Part shown: one piece after another, positions 1-6,666 of the stretch
Numbering within the stretch: the first letter of the stretch is position 1
How the letters are laid out: each line of letters starts with the position of its first letter
NCBI GenBank assembly: GCA_030602965.1
Contig: JAUVYS010000007.1
Span: forward strand, 1-23,788
DNA from: Candidatus Bathyarchaeota archaeon
Lineage (GTDB): Archaea > Thermoproteota > Bathyarchaeia > RBG-16-48-13 > JAGMEO01
Direction: 5' to 3'
DNA length: 23,788 bases
Notes under the pieces: generated by a model
Database searches by the model: none
What the model saw: the letters and a program-made list of their open reading frames with translations, nothing else
What the model was told of the DNA's origin: nothing
Made by a program: the position numbers and the translations under genes

Positions 1-24
1 GAAGGTCTTGAGGAAAAAACTCAA

Positions 25-255
25 TTATCCGATTAGCAAGTTTTCCCTGTGCCTGGTCCCATACCCCTCTGACGAGCCAACCATACATATATAGTAGCAT
101 CTATATAGTATCATATATATATATATATATATATATAATAAATGTACCCATAGAAATTAAGTGTCATACATATATAGTGTCATGTACATATATGTATCTA
201 TGGATATTCAGCGGGGTATGGGAGTACAGTCCTGGATAACTTGTAAATCGGATAA
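25..255. repeat. 47-bp imperfect inverted repeat flanking an AT-rich core
   Basis: The arms at 25-71 and 209-255 are reverse complements of each other over 47 positions without a gap, with 35 matches by hand alignment. The outer 10 bases (TTATCCGATT) are identical and the inner 15 match at 14 positions (TCCCATACCCC core). Between the arms lie about 137 bases that are almost pure A/T in the middle, including a run of alternating AT around 111-137. Such a cruciform-prone element in a non-coding phage region could be a replication origin, an attachment or recombination site, or a terminase recognition site; nothing seen decides between these. Confidence 0.7.
82..183. repeat. 19-bp direct repeats within the AT-rich core
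   Basis: The 19-mers at 82-100 and 165-183 (CATACATATATAGT-NN-CAT) match at 17 of 19 positions, in direct orientation and 83 bases apart. They border the alternating AT tract and lie inside the larger inverted repeat. Their role is unknown; easily melted DNA between repeats is compatible with an origin. Confidence 0.55.
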
Positions 256-622
256 CTCTATAAGTGTGTGAAATTATTGAGGAAAGTGAAAAACCCTTTG
301 TTTTTAAGTAGCCGGAATCATTGAGAGTTTACGGGAATTTTCAGCCCAAAAGTGCTTTGCTCAATAATATCAAGAGGTTATGAATTTACACAGCTTTAGA
401 CTGGTCATAGGGCTGAACCGCTGAAGTTACGACTCATACGACAAAAGGTCGACGGAATTTTTTGAGCCTTCGACTTGCCGACACGACGACTGGCGATATG
501 CCGACAGCAAAGAGGATGTGTCTTTCGACACCCGACAGGGGGCTGGATAGGGGTTTTGTGATGAGTGCAAGTTTGTGATAATTGTAAAACGGTAATGATT
601 GTAAAATTAGTTTGGTTCCTGT
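256..622. other. Non-coding stretch, no gene recognised
   Basis: No convincing gene is seen on either strand. Reading frames here lack ribosome sites and read like random translation. A small hairpin, GTGTC-tttc-GACAC, lies at 518-531, within a stretch where GCCGACA/CCCGACA-like words recur between about 465 and 540. A structured RNA or control DNA is possible but not shown. Confidence 0.4.
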
Positions 623-807
623 ATGCAATAAGTGTGCCAAGTAATCTGGCACGAAAGTTGAATATGCAATTCTTATGCCAGCCTTTGTGGCATATTATTT
701 GTAATTGCATAAAGTGTGCCAGCCTACGAAATTTTTTCTGGCACGGAATTTGTATCATGCAAGTTGTGTGTCAAAAGATAAAGTTTCGTTTGTGTCAAGT
801 TTGACAC
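623..807. repeat. Array of about 41-bp degenerate repeats, each with a GTGCCA/TGGCAC-type dyad
   Basis: Four dyads follow one another: 634-652 (GTGCCA, 7-base gap, TGGCAC), 674-694 (TATGCCA, 7, TGGCATA), 716-744 (GTGCCAG, 15, CTGGCAC) and 792-807 (GTGTCAA, 2, TTGACAC). The dyads are preceded by ATGCAA or TGCATA words near 623, 664, 706 and 757, giving spacing of about 41, 42 and 51 bases. Related units recur at 1136-1151 and 1545-1606. The last dyad overlaps a -35 box, which favours binding sites for a phage regulator; iteron-like origin repeats are the alternative. Confidence 0.65.
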
Positions 808-828
808 GTTTCTTGCTATTCTTATTAT
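801..828 (+). promoter_or_regulatory. Sigma70-like promoter P1 overlapped by a dyad operator
   Basis: A perfect -35 box TTGACA lies at 801-806, then a 16-base spacer, then TATTAT (5 of 6 to consensus) at 823-828. The -35 box sits within the dyad GTGTCAA-gt-TTGACAC at 792-807, so a protein bound to the dyad would cover it. The promoter points at the two small genes starting at 949 and 1175. Confidence 0.6.
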
Positions 829-887
829 ATAGTTTCCCACAAAACTTTTATTGCGAAACTTTTTTGTTTCAAACCTGAAAAAAGAGC

Positions 888-916
888 TTGACAAGTTAAC
901 TTGCATTTGTTATTGT
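888..916 (+). promoter_or_regulatory. Sigma70-like promoter P2, extended -10
   Basis: TTGACA at 888-893, a 17-base spacer and TATTGT at 911-916 (4 of 6 to consensus), with TG at 908-909 giving an extended -10. A start site near 923 would leave a short leader before the ribosome site and ATG at 949. This is the second promoter in tandem before the zinc-ribbon gene. Confidence 0.65.
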
Positions 917-948
917 TTAATTACAAAAAAGAAAGGGGGGTTTGAAAA

Positions 949-1104
949 ATGGCAAAACCAAAAGTTCTAAGAGAGTGTGTTCTGTTACGTTGCAACTTTT
1001 GTGGGAAACTATTTAAGCGTGTTATTTTTCCTAATACGTTTGGGGTTTCTTGTTCTAAGTGTAAAGAAATTGACGTCGAAGTGGTGGGTGTTGAAAGGCG
1101 TTGA
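949..1104 (+). CDS. Small zinc-ribbon protein (51 aa)
   Basis: The 51-residue product carries two CxxC knuckles, C15-N-F-C18 and C35-S-K-C38, separated by a basic and hydrophobic hairpin (KLFKR to FGVS). This is the layout of a minimal zinc ribbon, a fold used for nucleic-acid or protein binding. The start at 949 is fixed by an AAAGGGGGG ribosome site at about 932-940 and by promoter P2 upstream. The gene is followed by a second small gene 70 bases on, preceded by a copy of the dyad-array word. Role is inferred only: small phage zinc ribbons are often early regulators, but no family was recognised. A reading frame in another phase (from about 977) runs over it but has no ribosome site. Confidence 0.65.
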   Translation: MAKPKVLRECVLLRCNFCGKLFKRVIFPNTFGVSCSKCKEIDVEVVGVERR

Positions 1105-1135
1105 ACGAAAAACTTGCCGGCAATTTAACACGGCA

Positions 1136-1151
1136 TGCATAAAGTGTGCCA
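1136..1151. repeat. Copy of the dyad-array word just before a ribosome site
   Basis: TGCATAAAGTGTGCCA here is identical over 16 bases to 706-721 in the array. Instead of TGGCAC, the other arm is a short CCAAA-CT-TTTGG dyad. It ends about 10 bases before the ribosome site of the gene at 1175, so it could act on DNA or on the mRNA leader. Confidence 0.6.
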
Positions 1152-1174
1152 AACTTTTGGAAGGAGAGAAAATT

Positions 1175-1465
1175 ATGAAACGTGTAAAAGCAAAAGCCAA
1201 ACGTGGTTTAGCCTTAGTTAAGGTTTATGAAGACATTGAAGAGGCTATTAAAGACGTAGGTAAAGAGAGGGTGTTGCATTTAATCAATAAGTCGGTAAGA
1301 ACAAATGCGATAAATGAAGTGAATGCAGTTAAAAAGCCGCAGGCTATTCGTAACAAAAAGACGAAAGACCTTGAGGCCAAAAGCAAAGCTGGGACACTTT
1401 CCGAAAAAGAGGTTGTTGCTTATACTAAACTTTTGGCGTATGAAGCAAGTTTAAATAAGTTATAA
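1175..1465 (+). CDS. Small basic protein of unknown function (96 aa)
   Basis: The start at 1175 is chosen for the GGAAGGAGAG ribosome site at about 1159-1168; an upstream in-frame start near 977 would overlap the zinc-ribbon gene and lacks such a site. The product is highly charged and predicted helical. A Lys/Arg-rich N-terminus (KRVKAKAKRG) is followed by a helix with EDIEEAIKDVGKERVLHLI and a Lys-rich middle (NKKTKDLEAKSKAGTLSEKE). No signal peptide, membrane segment or enzyme motif is seen. It is the second gene of the short operon started by P1/P2 and closed by the terminator at 1488. A nucleic-acid-binding role fits the charge but is only a guess. Confidence 0.65.
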   Translation: MKRVKAKAKRGLALVKVYEDIEEAIKDVGKERVLHLINKSVRTNAINEVNAVKKPQAIRNKKTKDLEAKSKAGTLSEKEVVAYTKLLAYEASLNKL

Positions 1466-1487
1466 ACTAATCGGCTGGCGGGTTAAA

Positions 1488-1519
1488 TGGGCAGGGCGCA
1501 AAACCCTGCCCACTTTTTT
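1488..1519 (+). terminator. Strong intrinsic terminator
   Basis: A 9-bp perfect stem, TGGGCAGGG (1488-1496) with CCCTGCCCA (1504-1512), has a 7-base loop and is followed by a run of six T (1514-1519). It lies 23 bases after the stop of the 96-aa gene and closes the small early operon. Confidence 0.9.
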
Positions 1520-1544
1520 GTTGTGAAACTTCTGGTGCGTTCAT

Positions 1545-1606
1545 TGCATATGCACAGGCTGTGCCAACTTTGTGGCACGGAAACTGCATATGCACGAACT
1601 ATGCCA
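1545..1606. repeat. Second dyad cluster with TGCATATGCA palindromes 40 bp apart
   Basis: The palindrome TGCATATGCA occurs at 1545-1554 and 1585-1594. The first is followed by the dyad GTGCCA-6-TGGCAC at 1561-1578, the second by the half site ATGCCA at 1601-1606. Period and words are those of the array at 623-807, so this is a further copy of the same repeat family, placed after the early-operon terminator. Confidence 0.65.
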
Positions 1607-1922
1607 GCAGGTTGAAATTTTATGCAGGAATTTTTTTATGATCAACTGTGCGGGACACTCACCAAACCCCCCTCACTTTTCACCAGTGATAGCTTAGATA
1701 GTCGCAAGCTCAGTGGGCTCAAAGTTCAAATTTTAAATCTTAAACCCGATCTGGCGCCAACAGCCAACAAAAGGGCGTATCTCGAATCGTTTCGACCCCC
1801 TAACACTAAGGCTTCGACTCTTCCCGATGTTTCTTCTCAGGCTGCGAAGCAGCCCCTGGTTTTGGTTTTTCCCTGCCTTTGTTTTCTGTAGGCTCTGGCG
1901 CTTCGTAGGCTTTTCGGGCCAG
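1607..1922. other. Non-coding, hairpin-rich stretch; possible structured RNA
   Basis: No reliable gene. A reading frame from 1622 to 1891 exists but has no ribosome site and a Ser/Pro/Leu-rich random-looking product. The stretch holds a perfect hairpin GGCTGC-gaa-GCAGCC at 1840-1854 followed by T-rich sequence, an AGCTT/AAGCT stem at about 1691-1711, and leads into the double hairpin at 1893-1951. This is compatible with a small RNA or with DNA used in packaging (it lies before the terminase genes); neither is proven. Confidence 0.4.
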
Positions 1923-1951
1923 AGAGGGTTTTCGTTCCTAACCCTCTTTTT
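1893..1951 (+). terminator. Tandem hairpins ending in a terminator
   Basis: The first stem is CTCTGGC (1893-1899) with GCCAGAG (1918-1924). The second is AGAGGGTT (1923-1930) with AACCCTCT (1940-1947), a 9-base loop, and a run of five T ending at 1951. The two stems share two bases, so they may compete. The second has the form of an intrinsic terminator and would stop any transcript from upstream before the late promoter at 2028. Confidence 0.75.
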
Positions 1952-2027
1952 CGGGTTCATCGTAATTTCAGCAACGTCGTTTTGATAGCACGAGCTACCT
2001 TAAAAATTTTCTGACTGCTCTTTTTCC

Positions 2028-2055
2028 TTGACAAAAATCCATAGGGTGGTAAAAT
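2028..2055 (+). promoter_or_regulatory. Sigma70-like promoter, probable late-operon promoter
   Basis: TTGACA at 2028-2033, a 16-base spacer and TAAAAT at 2050-2055 (5 of 6 to consensus), with TG at 2047-2048 giving an extended -10. It lies between a terminator and the first gene of the long packaging and virion operon (ATG at 2114), and no comparable promoter was noticed further down. Confidence 0.7.
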
Positions 2056-2113
2056 TAGGGTGTGGAGATGTCTTTTCAAATACTATCTTGATAGCTGAGA
2101 AGGAAATTGTTAT

Positions 2114-2251
2114 ATGAAGAATGATCTTAAAGAGCTCATCGAAAGGTTAAAAGAAGATTATGATAAAAAAGCTGACCCTAAAGTGTCAGTTGAGAAATCT
2201 CCTGTTGTAAGTGGTTTAAAGGAGCGGAAGCTTAAATATTTTTTGCGCTGA
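2114..2251 (+). CDS. Small charged protein before the terminase genes (45 aa)
   Basis: A 45-codon frame starts at 2114 with an AGAAGGA ribosome site about 9 bases upstream and follows the promoter at 2028. The product begins with an amphipathic acidic/basic helix (KNDLKELIERLKEDYDKK), continues through a Pro/Val/Ser linker and ends in a basic tail (KERKLKYFLR). No family was recognised. Its stop lies 4 bases before the ATG of the HNH gene, so translation is probably coupled. It could be a small packaging or regulatory protein; the position is the only clue. Confidence 0.6.
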   Translation: MKNDLKELIERLKEDYDKKADPKVSVEKSPVVSGLKERKLKYFLR

Positions 2252-2255
2252 TGAA

Positions 2256-2738
2256 ATGAAAGAAATAGAATTATCACAGGATTTTGTTGCTTTAGTCGAT
2301 GATGAAGACTTCGAATGGTTAAGTCAGTATAAGTGGCATGTAAGAAGAAGCGGACGAACTTTTTATGCTACAAGATATTTTCGAGTCTTTAAAGGTTATT
2401 ATTCACCTCTTTGGATGCATCGTGAAATTATGAGATGTCCTTGGGATATGCAGGTTGATCATATCAATCATAATAATCTGGATAACCAAAAGTCGAATCT
2501 GAGGATTTGTAATCATCAACAAAATCATTGGAATCAGAAGCTTTCTATTAATTCAACATCAGGTTATAAGGGTGCTTCTTGGGATGCTTCGAGAGGAATG
2601 TGGTTGTCCTCTATTACTCTTGATAGGCGTCATGTACATCTTGGTTATCATTTTAGTAAGGAATCTGCTGCCTTAGCTTATAATAGAGCAGCTATTAAAC
2701 TTTTTGGTGATTTTGCTTTTTTGAATGATGTATTTTGA
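2256..2738 (+). CDS. HNH homing endonuclease with AP2 DNA-binding domain
   Basis: The 160-residue product has an HNH_3-type nuclease core, with the motif VDHINHNNLDN at about 67-77 followed by SNLRICNHQQN at 80-90, and an AP2-like DNA-binding domain at about 102-157 (GYKGASWD, then HLGYHFSKESAALAYNRAA). The N-terminal part (VDDEDFEWLSQYKWHV) is the usual lead-in of these free-standing phage endonucleases. They nick or cut a target site and spread by homing; they seldom serve the phage itself. No strong ribosome site is seen: the ATG lies 4 bases after the preceding stop, so it likely relies on coupling. It sits directly before the terminase genes, a common place for such selfish genes. Confidence 0.85.
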   Translation: MKEIELSQDFVALVDDEDFEWLSQYKWHVRRSGRTFYATRYFRVFKGYYSPLWMHREIMRCPWDMQVDHINHNNLDNQKSNLRICNHQQNHWNQKLSINSTSGYKGASWDASRGMWLSSITLDRRHVHLGYHFSKESAALAYNRAAIKLFGDFAFLNDVF

Positions 2739-2754
2739 AAATTAAGGATTTGAT

Positions 2755-3204
2755 ATGTTGAAAAAACTCACTCCCAAACACAGAGAAATTATGCGAAGAT
2801 TGATTGTAGGTCAAGATCCCTTGGAAATTGCAGAAGCCTTGAACACTACCTCAGCTACAGTTAATCGTCTGCAACGAGACGACCCTTTATTTATGAGTGA
2901 GCTTCGGGCGATGGAGCTTATGATTCAGGATAGGCTTGCAAATTCTGAGGAAAGGCTTTCTGTTCTTCAGAGGCTCGAAAAGATAGCTGAGGATGCAGCG
3001 GATCTTTGTGAGAATGTCATAAAAGGAACGGAGCAAGAGGTTCCTATTGAGTTGAGAGTGAAGTCTGCTTGGGATATTCTTGACAGGACTGGGCATAAAG
3101 CACCGGAAAAGAAGGTCATTGGTGTTGTTAATGCAGCGGATATCATTGTTGCTGCATATAATGCGAAGTATAAAAAAGAGGATCAGGATGCAGTTGACAT
3201 CTGA
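2755..3204 (+). CDS. terS: Terminase small subunit
   Basis: The 149-residue protein has an N-terminal helix-turn-helix (about residues 5-40: TPKHREIMRRLIVGQDPLEI, then AEALNTTSATVNRLQ), a long helical middle and a C-terminal tail. This is the layout of small terminase subunits, which recognise the packaging site on phage DNA and load it onto the large subunit. The start at 2755 has AAGGA 6-10 bases upstream. The end overlaps the large-subunit gene by 17 bases, which supports the call more than the sequence itself, as this family is very divergent. Confidence 0.8.
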   Translation: MLKKLTPKHREIMRRLIVGQDPLEIAEALNTTSATVNRLQRDDPLFMSELRAMELMIQDRLANSEERLSVLQRLEKIAEDAADLCENVIKGTEQEVPIELRVKSAWDILDRTGHKAPEKKVIGVVNAADIIVAAYNAKYKKEDQDAVDI

Positions 3205-4684
3205 GGCAGCCATAGCTTTTCAATACTATGAAGACCACCCCGTAGAATTTTGTGAAGAGGTTCTTGGGGTGGATCTTGACTCATGGCAGCGAGATGCTCT
3301 GAATAATTTACAGGAGTATCATTTCCTTGCTATACGTTCTGGAAGTGGTGTCGGAAAAACCTGCTTGATGAGCCTTGCTACAATTTGGTTTCTTGCAACA
3401 AAACCCTTCAGTAAAGTTCCTACCACAGCACCATCACAGCATCAGCTCTATGACCTTCTATGGAGCGAACATCATAAATGGATTTCAAAATCACCTTTCC
3501 TACAAGACCTTCTTGTTTGGACACAGACAAGGCTTGGTGTGAGGGGTCATGAGCCTGTTTGGTATGCGGTCGCTCGGACAGCGCAAGCATCTCCATCTGG
3601 AGAGGTTGCTGAAGGTTTGCAGGGTTTTCATGCAGATGACAATTTACTCTTTCTTGTTGACGAAGCTTCGGGTGTGCATGATGCAATTTTTCCTGCAATG
3701 GAGGGGGCGTTAACCGGTAAAAACGCCTATGCCTTACTTGCTGGAAATCCTACCAAAACTTCAGGTTATTTCTTTGATATCTTCAACAAACCTAAAATAG
3801 GAAAGCTCTGGAAAAGGATGCATGTTTCATGCTATGACAGTCCTCGTGTCGAAGGTAGGTATCTTACTATGATGGAGGAACGTTATGGTAAAGAACATCC
3901 TGTCTTTTTAATTAAGGTTGAGGGTGAGTTTGCAACAGGGTCTATTAATACACTTATTCCCGTAAATTATCTTGATGCGATGCAGAACAACCTTATGGAT
4001 AGAACTATGTCTCCAAAGATGCCTATACATATTGGGTTAGATGTTGGGCGTGTTCATGCATCAAGCGTTCTTACAGTGCGTCAAGGCTTTAATGTTTTGA
4101 AGATGGCTGAGAAGCATAAGCCTGGATTGATTACAGATACGGAAGAAGTGAGTCAGTGGGTTATTGAATATATAAATGCTTACGATCCTGCTTTTGTTAA
4201 GATTGATGCTGTTGGTATAGGAGCTGGTGTTTATGATGTATTAAAACTTGCTTATGGAAGTAGGATTATACCTGTTATTGGAAGTCAGAAATCTATGAAA
4301 CCTGAGCGTTTTATAAACCTTCGTGCTGAGGGTTATTGGGATTTGAGGGAGTTGATACCGAAACTCTGGTGTGCTGATTGGCCGACTAAACTTCTTGTTG
4401 AGTTGGGAGATATTCGTCAAAAGGATAATGTGCGTAAGGATATTGTTCAAATCGAATCTAAAAAGGATATGATGAATAGGGCAATGTTATCACCTGACTG
4501 GTCGGATAGTCTGATGTATGCTTTTTTAAGCCCTGAATCCTGCTTGGGAGAATTTCTTATGCAACCTTTTAGTTTTTCGGACATAGTACCTGCAATAACA
4601 ACAGCTTTGGTTAAAGAAAATGCCTCAGTCTGGAGTCATTTTCAAAGAACTCACCGCTCTGGGGTGAGTAAATGGAGTATGTAA
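3188..4684 (+). CDS. terL: Terminase large subunit (packaging ATPase and nuclease)
   Basis: The 498-residue product pumps DNA into the prohead and cuts it. Walker A is GSGVGKT at 52-58, Walker B LLFLVDEA at 153-160 with the catalytic Glu, and the coupling motif LAGNPTKTSG follows at about 184-193. The C-terminal RNase H-like nuclease is marked by IGLDVGR (D286), VKIDAVGIGAG (D340) and SPDWSDS (D437/D440), the expected acidic residues. The start at 3188 is preferred over an earlier in-frame one at 3080 because it has AGAGGA just upstream and gives the usual short overlap with the small subunit. The protein is full length and looks active. Confidence 0.95.
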   Translation: MQLTSEAAIAFQYYEDHPVEFCEEVLGVDLDSWQRDALNNLQEYHFLAIRSGSGVGKTCLMSLATIWFLATKPFSKVPTTAPSQHQLYDLLWSEHHKWISKSPFLQDLLVWTQTRLGVRGHEPVWYAVARTAQASPSGEVAEGLQGFHADDNLLFLVDEASGVHDAIFPAMEGALTGKNAYALLAGNPTKTSGYFFDIFNKPKIGKLWKRMHVSCYDSPRVEGRYLTMMEERYGKEHPVFLIKVEGEFATGSINTLIPVNYLDAMQNNLMDRTMSPKMPIHIGLDVGRVHASSVLTVRQGFNVLKMAEKHKPGLITDTEEVSQWVIEYINAYDPAFVKIDAVGIGAGVYDVLKLAYGSRIIPVIGSQKSMKPERFINLRAEGYWDLRELIPKLWCADWPTKLLVELGDIRQKDNVRKDIVQIESKKDMMNRAMLSPDWSDSLMYAFLSPESCLGEFLMQPFSFSDIVPAITTALVKENASVWSHFQRTHRSGVSKWSM

Positions 4685-4701
4685 ATTAAAATAAAAAGGT
4701 T

Positions 4702-4716
4702 GGGGGTCGCACCTCC
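4702..4716 (+). other. Short hairpin after the large terminase gene
   Basis: GGGGGT (4702-4707) can pair with ACCTCC (4711-4716) around a CGC loop, with one G-T pair. It lies 17 bases after the terL stop. No T run follows at once, so it is a poor terminator; it may be an mRNA stability or processing hairpin before the HNH gene. Confidence 0.35.
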
Positions 4717-4781
4717 GTAAAAATTGAAAGCCTGTTCTTTTAATTTTCCTTTTTATGTATAAACCTAACAGGGGGTTAATG

Positions 4782-5396
4782 ATGAAAGAAGATTTGTGTT
4801 ATTATGAGGGATGTAATAGACTTGCTGAAGTTGGCGGTTTGTGTCTGAAACCTTACAATCTATGGCTTGGAAATGTTGATGATAAGCATAAGCATGGTAA
4901 GTCGTTAGAAGAAAGATTCTGGTCTTTTGTTTGGAAACCTACAAAGGATGGATGTTGGCTTTGGAGAAGTTCTATATCACACAGCGGTTATGGGCTCTTT
5001 TCAAGAAGATTAGAGGGATCTCGTACTTCCTCTGTAATAGGGGCTCATAGATTTTCTTGGATGCTCCACTACGGAGATATCCCCGAGCATTTACAAGTTC
5101 TCCATAGCTGTGATGTTCGTGCTTGTGTAAATCCTAAGCATCTATACTTGGGGTCTCAAGCAGATAATTTAGTAGATATGGTAGAAAAGAGTCGTTCTCT
5201 TTACGGAGAACGAAATAGTCAGGTTAAGTTGACAGAAAATGATGTGTTGGAGATAAGGCGTCTAAGGAGAAAGACTCATCTTACTCAAAGAGAAATAGCT
5301 GAGATGTTTGGTGTTAGTCAGACACGGATAAGTTATATTGCTCTTTATAAAAATTGGAATTATCCAAAGATTTTGGAGCGTGAAAAAAATGAGTGA
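4782..5396 (+). CDS. HNH endonuclease with C-terminal helix-turn-helix
   Basis: The 204-residue form starts at 4782, where GGGGG lies 6 bases upstream; in-frame ATGs at 4779 and 4755 are possible but worse placed. The HNH_3-type core runs from about 58 to 132: CWLWRSSISHSGYGLF, then GAHRFSWMLHYGDIP, VLHSCDVRACVNPKHLYLG and ADN. Before it lie C6, C11 and C21 in the CxxxxC-CNRLAEVGGLC pattern seen at the N-terminus of such nucleases, although the usual His is absent. At about 166-186 is a helix-turn-helix (THLTQREIAEMFGVSQTRIS), the likely DNA-reading part. The gene overlaps the portal start by 8 bases. It is a second selfish element in the packaging region, of a different make from the one at 2256. 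Confidence 0.85.
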   Translation: MKEDLCYYEGCNRLAEVGGLCLKPYNLWLGNVDDKHKHGKSLEERFWSFVWKPTKDGCWLWRSSISHSGYGLFSRRLEGSRTSSVIGAHRFSWMLHYGDIPEHLQVLHSCDVRACVNPKHLYLGSQADNLVDMVEKSRSLYGERNSQVKLTENDVLEIRRLRRKTHLTQREIAEMFGVSQTRISYIALYKNWNYPKILEREKNE

Positions 5397-6621
5397 GGGA
5401 TACTTAAAAAATCTTAGACGAACGGAGATCGGGAAGACTGGTATCCAGTGGAGCTATGGATATGTTCAAGAGGATTTTCTTATCGAGCTTCGGGGAAATA
5501 GGGGTGTTAAGGTTTTTCGTGAAATGTCGGATAATGATGCAATTATTGGCTCCTGTTTGTTTGCAATAAAGCAGATTCTCCGTGAAGCGAGGTGGGCTGT
5601 TAAGCCTGGAGACGAAAAAGTAGCAGATTGTAAGAAGGATGCGAAATTTCTTGAGGATAATCTTGCTTCGATGACACACTCTTGGTCAGAGTTTGTTTCG
5701 GATGTTTTATCGATGCTTCCTTATGGTTGGAGTTATTTTGAACAGGTCTTTAAAGGGAAACGGGATGGTTCAGTTGTCTGGAAGAAGATAGCCCATAGGA
5801 AACAATCTTCGATGGAAAAGTGGGAGATTGACGACGTTGGTGAGATCCAGGGTTTGTGGCAGAGACCAGCCCCAGATTATAAATCCTTTTATCTACCTTT
5901 GAAAAAGTCTATTCTTTTTCGTACTGAGTCGGCGGGTAATAATCCTGAGGGGAGAAGTGTTCTGAGAAATGCTTATCGATCCTGGTATTTTAAAAAGGCT
6001 ATAGAAGAAATTGAGGGTATTGGAATTGAGCGTGACCTTGCTGGGTTGCCTATGTTAACACCTCCTCAAGAGTTTAATATGCAGAGTGAGGATAAGGAGA
6101 CCCAAAGCGCTATTGAATGGTCAAAGAGGTTGATTTCCTCTGTAAGACGTGATGAACAAGATGGTATTTTTAAGCCCTTCGGTTGGGAGTTTGAGCTTCT
6201 TAGTTCGTCGGGTCAAAGACAGTTTGATACAACAGAGATTATTAACAGGTATAATAAGCAGATTGCTGTTACGGTTTTGGCTCAGTTTATAATGTTGGGT
6301 ATGGAGAGGACGGGTAGTTATGCTCTTGCTAAGGAGCAGACGGACATGTTCTATTTAGCTCTTGAGGGATGGATGGATGCAATAGCTTCAACTTTTAACC
6401 GTCATGCTATTCCTACACTTTTTGGACTTAATGGTATTTCTTCTGAAGATAGACCTTTACCTTATATGGTTCATACAAGCATTCATAGGTATAATCTCCG
6501 AGACTTGTCTTACTACGTCAGCACTTTAGCTAATGTTGATGGACTTGTTATTGATGAAGAGATACAAACATATTTGAAAAATTATGCAAGATTATCGGAG
6601 TTTAGGGATGTACGAAAGTAA
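5389..6621 (+). CDS. Portal protein
   Basis: The 410-residue protein follows the terminase genes and precedes the prohead protease, the standard place of the portal, the ring through which DNA enters and leaves the head. Typical portal stretches include REMSDNDAIIGSCLFAIKQI with LREARWAVKP (about 45-75), FRTESAGNNPEGRSVLRNAY near 190 (the turn before the stem) and the IINRYNKQIAVTVLAQFIML stretch near 285. The pattern is closest to the DUF935-like portals (Mu gp29 group), an assignment made by eye. The start at 5389 is chosen from GGAG about 10 bases upstream and the 8-base overlap with the HNH gene; a start at 5338 would overlap it far more. Confidence 0.85.
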   Translation: MSEGYLKNLRRTEIGKTGIQWSYGYVQEDFLIELRGNRGVKVFREMSDNDAIIGSCLFAIKQILREARWAVKPGDEKVADCKKDAKFLEDNLASMTHSWSEFVSDVLSMLPYGWSYFEQVFKGKRDGSVVWKKIAHRKQSSMEKWEIDDVGEIQGLWQRPAPDYKSFYLPLKKSILFRTESAGNNPEGRSVLRNAYRSWYFKKAIEEIEGIGIERDLAGLPMLTPPQEFNMQSEDKETQSAIEWSKRLISSVRRDEQDGIFKPFGWEFELLSSSGQRQFDTTEIINRYNKQIAVTVLAQFIMLGMERTGSYALAKEQTDMFYLALEGWMDAIASTFNRHAIPTLFGLNGISSEDRPLPYMVHTSIHRYNLRDLSYYVSTLANVDGLVIDEEIQTYLKNYARLSEFRDVRK

Positions 6622-6630
6622 GGGGCTGAT

Positions 6631-6656
6631 AAGTTCAGCGCACTGAAAAACCGAGA
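6631..6656 (+). repeat. Hairpin element, copy 1 (second copy at 17369)
   Basis: A TTCAG-CGCA-CTGAA hairpin followed by AAACCGAGA. The 26-base element matches 17369-17394 at 23 positions. It fills the gap between the portal and protease genes and ends 10 bases before the protease ATG, which otherwise has no good ribosome site. It may be an mRNA-level control or processing hairpin. Confidence 0.65.
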
Positions 6657-6666
6657 TGACGAAAAA

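Noticed and set aside
405..758. Minus-strand reading frames in the control region
   Set aside because: No ribosome site, they read antisense through the dyad array, and all clear genes here are on the plus strand.
623..807. CRISPR array
   Set aside because: The units are degenerate, with conserved dyads and no unique spacers of constant length; no cas genes are present.
977..1174. Longer N-terminus for the 96-aa basic protein
   Set aside because: It would overlap the zinc-ribbon gene in another phase and has no ribosome site, while a strong one precedes 1175.
1622..1891. Forward reading frame of 89 codons in the second non-coding region
   Set aside because: No ribosome site, random-looking Ser/Pro/Leu-rich product, and it runs across hairpins and into the terminator region.
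4690..4760. tRNA-like or terminator region after terL
   Set aside because: A cloverleaf cannot be drawn, and the single short hairpin has no T run directly after it.
6622..6660. Hammerhead-type ribozyme (CTGATAAG near GAAA-like bases)
   Set aside because: The core CUGANGA is not met (CTGATAA) and the needed helices and cleavage triplet cannot be arranged.
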